Below are positions 9,076-16,055 of a DNA stretch of 33,025 nucleotides, one piece after another (within the stretch, counting starts at the first letter, position 1; the number at the start of each line of letters is the position of its first letter). Source of the DNA: an uncultured Roseburia sp. (GTDB lineage: Bacteria; Bacillota; Clostridia; Lachnospirales; Lachnospiraceae); assembly GCA_934317215.1 (NCBI GenBank), contig CAKREH010000036.1:1-33025 (forward strand), in the 5' to 3' direction. A program made the position numbers and the translations under genes. The notes beneath the pieces were generated by a model, which worked only from the letters and a program-made list of their open reading frames with translations, was not told where the DNA came from and did not search any database.

Positions 9076-10335
9076 TTACATATGAAATCCATATTTCAAA
9101 AAATTGTATAACCTGTCAGTCTGCCACTGAAAATTACGCGCACCAAAACTTGCAAACCCTGCCATCCACACCAGTGTTATAACAAAATACCACGGTTTTT
9201 TTCTGACACGATCTTTCATTTTTCCAAATGCATAGACCATGGACTGGTCTTTCTTCGCAAGGAAAAATAGAAAAACAAATGTCGGCATCGCCATAAGCGG
9301 CGCTAAGTGCCTTCCCCAGTCAACATGTATCACAAACATCGGTATAAAACAGAGATTTACCAGAGCTGCGTATAAATATGGTGTCTGTATTAATTTTACT
9401 TTTTTCTGTTTCAAGTCTGAAAAAACATCTTTCCAGACTAACAGATATAAAATAAGCAGCGGTGACATCAACACAAGAATCAGAAGCAGACGCCTGATGG
9501 GATCCTCATTGCCATGGAAAAACACAGATGTCACTTCGTCTAACTGATATTTCATGCTTCCAAAATATTCCAGTTGGATTGCAAAATCTGATACTTCTAA
9601 ATTGGTGCGGGACTTGATAAAAGCAACTGTATTCTCTACACTGTCAAAATTGATCTTTGTAAAAAACTGGAAATAGACCGCTGAAAAAACCTCGACTGCA
9701 CCGGACAATACCACCCCAAAAAATTCTTTTTTGTGCAGTTTGTTCTCCGCAAATGCATCATAGCATAGCACCGTGAACGTCAGTGGATAATATAAAAAAG
9801 CATACCCCTGATGGATTGCAAGTCCCACGACTCCCAATATCGTAATAAGCATCGCTTTTATAGCAAAATTCTTTAACCGCAGTGCTGCTAACACCGTCAG
9901 AAGTGCGATCAAAAGCATATAGACATCCAGCCGTCCCAAATTATCTTCATTCCATACATAGGCAATCGAAAACGGAGCTGCCATATACGCAACCACAACT
10001 CCATAAATGATATCCCTATGTTCCGGATCTGCTGCCAGCGATAACCGTATCAACTGCCCCAGCACGATCGCCAGCACCAGAATCGTCAACATAATACCGA
10101 TTCCTACATATTTATATGCCACAGTGACATCCAGATAATCTCCATAAAAGAGTTTATATATACTTCCAATCAAAAGTCTTGAACCGTTTCCCATGGAATA
10201 ATCCATGGCATCCCATGCACTGGACCATGTATCCAGATCCAATGCTCTGGTTGATAAAAAGCGGATCAGAAAAGCAATAAAAATCATCGTTTCATAGGAA
10301 ACCCGATTCCATATTTTCGCGATCTTATGTGTCAT
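9076..10335 (-). CDS. Polytopic membrane protein, possibly a GT-C type glycosyltransferase
   Basis: I do not recognise a named family with certainty. The 419-aa protein is almost entirely hydrophobic, with roughly ten membrane spans. Its first external loop reads LDTWSSAWDAMDYSMGNGSR, then LLIGSIYKLFYGDY. An acidic, Trp-containing first loop is typical of GT-C lipid-linked sugar transferases, and the G-x-G-S-x-x-L pattern resembles the same loop in the GtrII-like gene upstream. AGGAG lies 6 nt before the ATG. It starts 9 nt after the GtrII-like gene, so the two are surely co-transcribed and possibly act on the same glycan. It ends with a short cytoplasmic tail (NFLKYGFHM). Confidence 0.75.
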   Translation of the reverse strand: MTHKIAKIWNRVSYETMIFIAFLIRFLSTRALDLDTWSSAWDAMDYSMGNGSRLLIGSIYKLFYGDYLDVTVAYKYVGIGIMLTILVLAIVLGQLIRLSLAADPEHRDIIYGVVVAYMAAPFSIAYVWNEDNLGRLDVYMLLIALLTVLAALRLKNFAIKAMLITILGVVGLAIHQGYAFLYYPLTFTVLCYDAFAENKLHKKEFFGVVLSGAVEVFSAVYFQFFTKINFDSVENTVAFIKSRTNLEVSDFAIQLEYFGSMKYQLDEVTSVFFHGNEDPIRRLLLILVLMSPLLILYLLVWKDVFSDLKQKKVKLIQTPYLYAALVNLCFIPMFVIHVDWGRHLAPLMAMPTFVFLFFLAKKDQSMVYAFGKMKDRVRKKPWYFVITLVWMAGFASFGARNFQWQTDRLYNFLKYGFHM

Positions 10336-10344
10336 GTAAAACTC

Positions 10345-11871
10345 CTATTCCTGCATTTTAACCACAATGACGCCATTGATATATTCTACACACCCTTTTA
10401 ACGGATAAACAGGCATATTTTTATATTCATCGGTTTCCACGATCTCCATCATCTCGTCGTAGGATGCCTGTTCCATCTGGATTCCAAAACAATAATTCCA
10501 GATAATAGTGTAATGGTAAGAATCATTCAGGAATGAGTCATTGCTGATTCCCATAATACTCGGCATCATGATCTGCAGATTCTCTGTTGCACAATTATAA
10601 TCACCCATGATAACGACCTTATCATGCTGGTTCTGAAACTCATCCATCTGCTCGATACGCTGCAAAACATCCTCTGCGATAGAAATGGATTTATGATAGC
10701 TCAGATTCATATTAAAATATGCAATGTTACTGTTGATCACATTATAATAGACCAGTCCACAGAGCACAAATATACCACAGCCCTTTAATATCTTTGAAAT
10801 CCATGTTTTCCATTCTAACTGTAACAACATAATGATCAAAAGCAGATAGATCAGACAGACTGCCATCTCCATCAGCGTATAATACTGCACATCCGGTGAT
10901 GTAAAATTGATAAAATATGCTCCGACCGGGATCAGGCAGACCGCTGCGATAGAAGCTAACATTGACAGTTTTTTCTTATACACCTGATTGCGTATCAGAA
11001 GATATAGGAATATCAATCCGATCAGCAGCAATACCGCCGCATTTAATATGGAATAAACACGTTTTTCCACGCCATGTTCCATACCAAGGATCAATCTGAA
11101 ATGATACAGCGTCTTTTGCAGTGCAGCCTTATACTGCCCTAATGACATGATCCCCAAAGCACCGATTCCCTGATAACTCGGCAGTGTAATATTATAACGG
11201 ATCAATGTGATCTTTAAAATAACCGCATACAGTACCGCTCCACCGACCAGTGTTCCAAGATATTTTAAATCTCTCCGCACTGCCTCCAGGAAATCCAGTT
11301 TCTCGATGACAAACTGGCGGATGATATAAAGCAGTACCAACACGATCGCCACCGTTGCATATGCCTGATAAATCCCCATCGCAAATGCAAGGCAGACTAT
11401 TCCCGCCGGTATGCCCCACTTTTTCACATGCCAGGTCAGATAAACAGCAAGCGTTGCCAGCAAAAATGCAAGCATATATGCATCTGCCGTATACATATAG
11501 GCAAAAGACGAAACAACGGTCGGGAAAGACACAAAGATTGCCGCACCAAGCACGATCATTCCCTTATTTTTTATCTCAAATATCTCTGTAAGCAAAATAA
11601 CAACGATACTGATATAAAAAAGGGAAAATGCTCCGTTGACCCACGGAAGATCAAACATCGAGGTGATCAGCCCCGCATACCCTAAGAACCAACGTCCCAG
11701 GGTATAGGTGGAGCCGACTCCCGTAAAATTATAAATGCTGTCCCAGATAGGGAGAAAATTAAAGAAGCGATAGGCATGTGCCAAAAGCCCGACGATCCAG
11801 GTCGTCACAACCCCCACGATCCATTCTTCTTTCAGCACAATTTCCTTTTTTCCGATTGTAATAGTTCTCAT
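10345..11871 (-). CDS. GtrII-like glucosyltransferase domain membrane protein
   Basis: Polytopic membrane protein (508 aa) resembling the glucosyl transferase GtrII family, which adds glucose from a lipid carrier to surface polysaccharide. The first external loop reads FLPIWDSIYNFTGVGSTYTL followed by GRWFLGYAGLITSMF, the D...G-x-G...GRW pattern expected of the family. About eleven hydrophobic spans follow, then a C-terminal extracytoplasmic segment with DKVVIMGDYNCATENLQ. The second of two tandem ATGs is chosen because AGG is 5 nt upstream of it. It begins only 6 nt after the glyS stop, so it is probably carried on the glyS transcript. The sugar and acceptor are unknown. Confidence 0.72.
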   Translation of the reverse strand: MRTITIGKKEIVLKEEWIVGVVTTWIVGLLAHAYRFFNFLPIWDSIYNFTGVGSTYTLGRWFLGYAGLITSMFDLPWVNGAFSLFYISIVVILLTEIFEIKNKGMIVLGAAIFVSFPTVVSSFAYMYTADAYMLAFLLATLAVYLTWHVKKWGIPAGIVCLAFAMGIYQAYATVAIVLVLLYIIRQFVIEKLDFLEAVRRDLKYLGTLVGGAVLYAVILKITLIRYNITLPSYQGIGALGIMSLGQYKAALQKTLYHFRLILGMEHGVEKRVYSILNAAVLLLIGLIFLYLLIRNQVYKKKLSMLASIAAVCLIPVGAYFINFTSPDVQYYTLMEMAVCLIYLLLIIMLLQLEWKTWISKILKGCGIFVLCGLVYYNVINSNIAYFNMNLSYHKSISIAEDVLQRIEQMDEFQNQHDKVVIMGDYNCATENLQIMMPSIMGISNDSFLNDSYHYTIIWNYCFGIQMEQASYDEMMEIVETDEYKNMPVYPLKGCVEYINGVIVVKMQE

Positions 11872-11877
11872 CATTTC

Positions 11878-13275
11878 CTACCAGTTGAATTTCTCTGCAA
11901 AATAGGCATCCAGATCTTCAATCTTGATACGCTCCTGCTCCATCGTATCACGGTCACGCACTGTTACAGCACCGTCATTTTCAGACTCAAAATCGTAAGT
12001 TACACAGAACGGAGTACCGATCTCATCCTGTCTTCTGTAACGTTTTCCGATATTTCCTCTGTCATCAAATTCACAGTTATATTTATGTGAAAGCTGTGCA
12101 AATACCTTTTCTGCGCCTTCATTTAACTTCTTGGATAACGGAAGCACACCGATTTTAACAGGTGCTAAGGCCGGATGGAAATGAAGAACTGTTCTCATAT
12201 CCGGTTTTTCTTCGGTTCCGATATTCTCCTCATCGTAAGCAGCGCATAAGAATGCTAAAACAACACGGTCTGCACCGAGTGAAGGCTCGATGACATACGG
12301 AAGATATCTCTCATTCTTCTCATCATCAAAATAAGTGAGATCCTGACCTGAAGTCTCCTGATGGCGTCCAAGGTCATAATCGGTTCTATCAGCGATACCC
12401 CAGAGTTCGCCCCATCCAAACGGGAATAAGAACTCGATATCGGTTGTTCCTTTACTGTAAAACGCAAGCTCAGCCGGATCATGGTCACGCAGACGCATCT
12501 CATCCTCTTTGATTCCAAGGGAGATCAGCCAGTCACGGCAAAAGCCTCTCCAATACTGGAACCACTCTAAATCAGTGCCCGGCTCACAGAAAAACTCAAG
12601 CTCCATCTGCTCAAACTCTCTGGTACGGAATGTAAAGTTACCCGGTGTGATCTCGTTACGGAAAGATTTTCCGACCTGTCCGATACCAAATGGTATCTTT
12701 TTGCGGGATGTTCTCTGTACATTTTTAAAGTTAACGAAAATACCCTGTGCTGTCTCCGGTCTTAAGTATACAGTGTTTTTTGCATCCTCTGTAACACCCT
12801 GGAATGTCTTAAACATCAGGTTGAACTGACGGATATCTGTAAAGTTGTGTTTGCCGCAGGTCGGACATGGAACCTGATTTTCCTCGATGAAATCACGCAT
12901 CTCTTCCTGTGTCCAGCCATCTACAGAACTCTTTAACTCAATTTTTTTCTCTTCTGCAAAATCTTCGATGATCTTATCTGCACGGAAACGCTCGTGACAT
13001 TCCTTACAATCCATCAAAGGATCAGAAAAGCCACCGAGATGTCCGGATGCAACCCATGTCTGCGGGTTCATTAAGATTGCACAGTCCACACCGACATTGT
13101 ATGGATTCTCCTGAATGAATTTCTGCCACCATGCTCTTTTTACGTTGTTCTTTAACTCAACGCCGAGATTACCATAATCCCATGTATTTGCAAGGCCACC
13201 GTAAATCTCAGATCCCGGATACACGAATCCTCTTGATTTTGCCAGTGCTACGATTTTGTCCATTGATTTTTCCAT
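11878..13275 (-). CDS. glyS: Glycine--tRNA ligase, single-chain type
   Basis: Class II aminoacyl-tRNA synthetase charging tRNA-Gly with glycine; homodimeric type, not the alpha2-beta2 GlyQ/GlyS form. The N-terminal segment SRGFVYPGSEIYGGLANTWD is the family hallmark. Two Cys pairs, CKEC and CPTC, form a likely zinc site. Motif 2 is in FRNEITPGNFTFRTREFEQM and motif 3 in LGADRVVLAFLCAAY. The C-terminal anticodon-binding domain starts near HPALAPVKIGVLPL. At 465 aa the length is normal. AGGTGAGG precedes the ATG by 8 nt. Only 53 nt separate it from the upstream lipoprotein gene, leaving no room for a T-box leader. Confidence 0.97.
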   Translation of the reverse strand: MEKSMDKIVALAKSRGFVYPGSEIYGGLANTWDYGNLGVELKNNVKRAWWQKFIQENPYNVGVDCAILMNPQTWVASGHLGGFSDPLMDCKECHERFRADKIIEDFAEEKKIELKSSVDGWTQEEMRDFIEENQVPCPTCGKHNFTDIRQFNLMFKTFQGVTEDAKNTVYLRPETAQGIFVNFKNVQRTSRKKIPFGIGQVGKSFRNEITPGNFTFRTREFEQMELEFFCEPGTDLEWFQYWRGFCRDWLISLGIKEDEMRLRDHDPAELAFYSKGTTDIEFLFPFGWGELWGIADRTDYDLGRHQETSGQDLTYFDDEKNERYLPYVIEPSLGADRVVLAFLCAAYDEENIGTEEKPDMRTVLHFHPALAPVKIGVLPLSKKLNEGAEKVFAQLSHKYNCEFDDRGNIGKRYRRQDEIGTPFCVTYDFESENDGAVTVRDRDTMEQERIKIEDLDAYFAEKFNW

Positions 13276-13297
13276 AAATAATTCCTCACCTTTCTAT

Positions 13298-13322
13298 AAA
13301 ATGGCAGTGTACTGCCTCTTTT
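13298..13322 (-). terminator. Possible short terminator between the lipoprotein gene and glyS
   Basis: GGCAG (13303-13307), loop TGTA, CTGCC (13312-13316), flanked by AAAA (13298-13301) and TTTT (13319-13322), which extend the pairing around one mismatch. On the minus strand TTTT ends the structure, consistent with a weak intrinsic terminator just 6 nt after the lipoprotein stop. Confidence 0.5.
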
Positions 13323-13328
13323 GTATAC

Positions 13329-14060
13329 TTACTTATATATAATGTATGTGTAGACATCTGTTTCAAATGCCCCGTTATCTTTTACATAAACTGTATCGTC
13401 ATTAACATCCGTGTCAGATATCTCTGACGTTCCGCCGACGCTCTCTGTTTCATTATTGATATTCTCACTGTCTGCACCATTTAAACTGTATCCCTCTCTG
13501 ATCGATACACTGTCATTTCCGGTCAGTTTTACATTCTCACTTGAGACATAGCAGATCGTGCCATCTACTTTGACATCTCTGTTTGCTTTGATGATCACTG
13601 CTTTCAAATTATCTCCTGAGTAGATTTCTTCCTTTGTGGCAGTTCCTGTCACCGTTCCGTCCTCCACACTAACAAAATCTGCATTAAAATCATAGCCTGC
13701 TGCCAGTGCCTTGACGACTTTCCCCTCATAGAGCTCAATGCCGTTAAATCCGGTGTAATCTTCCGGTGTCTTATACTTCATCTTAAGTGTTGCAGTCCCA
13801 TCCTTTACTGAAAGTTCTTCCAGTTTGACCGCACTCTTTCCATGTTCTTCCGTATAAGCAGAAACAGCATCCGCCACATAATCTTTTAATTCTGTCTCAT
13901 CATAATAATCTTTATCTAACGTCTCAGTATCTACTGAAAGTACGGTTCCGTTTTTCTGTACATATACCATATCGGTATCTGCATCCAGAGATTTTCCGCA
14001 TCCAGCCAGCAGTGAAATGCCAATCAGTACACCAATACCTGCCATACACGCTCTTCTCAT
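13329..14060 (-). CDS. Putative lipoprotein of unknown function
   Basis: I do not recognise the family. The N-terminus MRRACMAGIGVLIG then SLLAGC is a signal peptide with a lipobox (L-A-G-C, Cys21), so the protein should be lipid-anchored outside the membrane. The mature part (about 220 aa) is acidic, soluble-looking and rich in Thr, Asp and Val, with a Ser/Thr/Asn-rich, possibly disordered stretch near residues 190-220. I start at the Met of MRRAC because GGAG lies 9 nt upstream; a Met five codons earlier has no ribosome-binding site. A strong promoter lies just upstream, so it can be expressed separately from recO. Position between recO and glyS gives no functional hint. Confidence 0.85.
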   Translation of the reverse strand: MRRACMAGIGVLIGISLLAGCGKSLDADTDMVYVQKNGTVLSVDTETLDKDYYDETELKDYVADAVSAYTEEHGKSAVKLEELSVKDGTATLKMKYKTPEDYTGFNGIELYEGKVVKALAAGYDFNADFVSVEDGTVTGTATKEEIYSGDNLKAVIIKANRDVKVDGTICYVSSENVKLTGNDSVSIREGYSLNGADSENINNETESVGGTSEISDTDVNDDTVYVKDNGAFETDVYTYIIYK

Positions 14061-14100
14061 TTTACAAGTCTCCATTCGTCTTACATATCCAATGTTTTAC

Positions 14101-14129
14101 ATTATACTATTTCCCTATCCCGATTTCAA
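14101..14129 (-). promoter_or_regulatory. Sigma-A promoter of the lipoprotein gene
   Basis: Minus-strand TTGAAA (complement of 14124-14129), a 17-nt spacer, then TATAAT (complement of 14101-14106). The -35 box overlaps the recO stop codon. The ATG of the lipoprotein follows 40 nt downstream of the -10 box. Confidence 0.8.
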
Positions 14130-14890
14130 CCAGTAAATAGTCCCTCCAGCATTTTCAGGGACTGGAACGTATGATCTAAATAAACTGCACGGCAGCTTTT
14201 CATGATTGCAAGCAGCTGTCTTAGCACACTGTCACTGACGGAAAAGGTATAGAGTTTTTCCACCCTTGCCGAAATGATATACTGCATGGTGTAAAGCGTC
14301 GACTCTTCCAGTAAAAATCTGCCCGATTTCTCCGGTGACGGATCTTTTTTTTCACATGTTTCACAGATACAGCCGCCGCGCTTTGTCTCAAACCAGCGCA
14401 GATTTTCTTTTCCCCCGCATCTGACACAGGAAAAAACATTTGGCGCCTCACCGTTTGCCGCCATCGCCTTCAATTCAAAAATAAAGCGGACCAGCCTCTT
14501 ATCATAGGCAGCGCTCGTCAATGCCCTGAGTGACTGATAAAGCAGCTTTAACATTTCCCGTTCATCATTGTTTTCCTGACAGTAATAATCGGCAAATTCC
14601 AGAAAATAACATCCATAATATGTAGCTTCAAGTTCTTCCTGAACTTCCCTGAAATAGTTCTGAATGGATGCCCTGACCACGGTGTAGGAACTTCTTCCCT
14701 CAAACATTTCAAATTCCCCAAAGGAAAACGGGGTTGCCGCAGCAACAAGTGCACTGTTTGGTCTTCTTGCACCTTTCGCAAACGCGGTGATCTTGCCCCG
14801 TTCCTTTGTCAGCAGCGTGATTCTTCTGTCATAATCGCCAATCGGCATTACCTTTAAGACCATCCCGGTCACTACGATATTCTGTCCCAT
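14126..14890 (-). CDS. recO: DNA repair protein RecO
   Basis: Recombination mediator that, with RecR and RecF, loads RecA onto SSB-coated single-stranded DNA. The N-terminal OB-fold begins with VVTGMVLKVMPIGDYDRRIT and continues TLLTKERGKITAFAKGARRP, the classic RecO signature. A C-terminal helical domain has a zinc-ribbon-like CxxC pair (CVRC, CETC). I start at MGQNIVV, where RecO proteins begin; the longer frame opens with a TTG and lacks support. The result is 254 aa, normal for the family. The recO start lies inside the YqzL-like small gene (62-nt overlap), so its translation may be coupled to it. era is the next gene upstream, a common Firmicute order. Confidence 0.95.
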   Translation of the reverse strand: MGQNIVVTGMVLKVMPIGDYDRRITLLTKERGKITAFAKGARRPNSALVAAATPFSFGEFEMFEGRSSYTVVRASIQNYFREVQEELEATYYGCYFLEFADYYCQENNDEREMLKLLYQSLRALTSAAYDKRLVRFIFELKAMAANGEAPNVFSCVRCGGKENLRWFETKRGGCICETCEKKDPSPEKSGRFLLEESTLYTMQYIISARVEKLYTFSVSDSVLRQLLAIMKSCRAVYLDHTFQSLKMLEGLFTG

Positions 14891-15008
14891 CCGGTCTGTT
14901 CTCCCATCCTCTCCCTGTGGTATCAAAGCTGCCTTCGTACGACTCTTTGTATTTTAAATAATCGGTTACTCTTCCTGTTGTCATAAAATTGCTCCAGGCT
15001 TCATCCAT
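14829..15008 (-). CDS. YqzL-like small protein between era and recO
   Basis: A 59-codon ORF that is easy to miss. It starts MDEAWSNFMTTGRVTDYLKY and continues KESYEG. The pattern Trp-x-x-Phe-x-x-x-Gly-x-Val-x-x-Tyr-Leu near the N-terminus, and the place between era and recO, match the Firmicute YqzL family of unknown function. GGGAGG lies 8 nt before the ATG, a strong ribosome-binding site. The C-terminal 20 codons overlap recO in another frame. The conserved block is only the first 25 or so residues; the rest (rich in Gly, Arg, Asp) is longer than in the Bacillus protein as I recall it and may be constrained only by the overlap. Confidence 0.75.
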   Translation of the reverse strand: MDEAWSNFMTTGRVTDYLKYKESYEGSFDTTGRGWENRPDGTEYRSDRDGLKGNADWRL

Positions 15009-15093
15009 GGTCTCATCCTCCCATCATCCATCGCTTGATAATGTTAGGATTTCCGCAGACAGCTTCGCTTATACCAGCAAAAAAATGGTAAGT

Positions 15094-16002
15094 CTAAATC
15101 TCATCTTTATTGTAACCGAAATTCTTCATCATGGAATCGCTGTCACGCCAGTCTTTTTTAACCTTTACCCAGAGTTTTAAATTGACCTGTTCCTCTAACA
15201 GATGTTCAATCTCATAACGTGCGTTTGAACCGATCTTTTTTAACATTGCCCCGCCTTTTCCAATCACGATGCCCTTGTGGGAATCTCTCTCGCAGACGAT
15301 GGTTGCCTCAATATCCATAATGTTCTGTCCTTTCCGCTGTTTCATGCGGTCAATGCATACAGCGATCCCGTGCGGGATCTCATCATCTAATGCGTGAAGT
15401 GCCTTTTCACGGATGACCTCCGCAACGATCGCGCGCTCCGGCTGGTCTGTGATCGTGTCCTCATCATAAAACTGCGGTCCGTACGGCAGATATTTAAAGA
15501 TCATGTCAAGTACGGTATCGAGATTCTGTGCGCGCAGGGCGGACGCCGGAACGACCTCTGCAAAATCATATACCTTGCGGTAAGTATCAATAAATTCCAG
15601 TATCTTGTCACGGCTTACTGTATCCACTTTATTGATGACAAGGATCACAGGCGTTTTTGTCTTTTTTAACTGCTCGATGATATGCTGCTCCCCGGCTCCG
15701 ATAAAGTTCGACGGCTCTACTAACCAGAGGATCACATCCACTTCATTTAAAGTGTGCTCTGCAGTGTTAACCATATATTCCCCAAGCTTGTTTTTCGCCT
15801 TATGGATCCCCGGCGTGTCCAGAAATACGATCTGCCCGCGCTCCATATCCGTATAGACTGTCTGGATGCGGTTTCTGGTCGTCTGCGGTTTATTGGATGT
15901 GATCGCGATCTTCTGTCCGATCAGATGATTCATTAAGGTCGATTTTCCAACATTTGGTCTGCCGATAATTGTGACAAATCCTGATTTAAAATTTTCTTTC
16001 AT
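15094..16002 (-). CDS. era: GTPase Era
   Basis: Essential GTPase that binds 16S rRNA near its 3' end during 30S assembly. The G1 P-loop GRPNVGKST is at residues 14-22; G2 lies in the TTRNR region, G3 is DTPG and G4 is NKVD. The C-terminal type II KH domain contains GIVIGKGGAMLKKIG. I start at MKENFKSGFVT because GGAG is 5 nt upstream and the 302-aa product then has the normal Era length; a longer frame adds 19 unsupported residues. It lies 53 nt after the M16 peptidase gene and 85 nt before the YqzL-like gene. Confidence 0.97.
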   Translation of the reverse strand: MKENFKSGFVTIIGRPNVGKSTLMNHLIGQKIAITSNKPQTTRNRIQTVYTDMERGQIVFLDTPGIHKAKNKLGEYMVNTAEHTLNEVDVILWLVEPSNFIGAGEQHIIEQLKKTKTPVILVINKVDTVSRDKILEFIDTYRKVYDFAEVVPASALRAQNLDTVLDMIFKYLPYGPQFYDEDTITDQPERAIVAEVIREKALHALDDEIPHGIAVCIDRMKQRKGQNIMDIEATIVCERDSHKGIVIGKGGAMLKKIGSNARYEIEHLLEEQVNLKLWVKVKKDWRDSDSMMKNFGYNKDEI

Positions 16003-16055
16003 TCGTACTCCATTCCAAAATTGATCATAACCGTCGCGTACCTTCACAGTTACAA

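Noticed and set aside
13276..13328. A T-box leader upstream of glyS, as found for many Firmicute glycyl-tRNA synthetases.
   Set aside because: The gap is only 53 nt and holds a short hairpin and the ribosome-binding site; there is no room for a T-box, and none is seen upstream of leuB.
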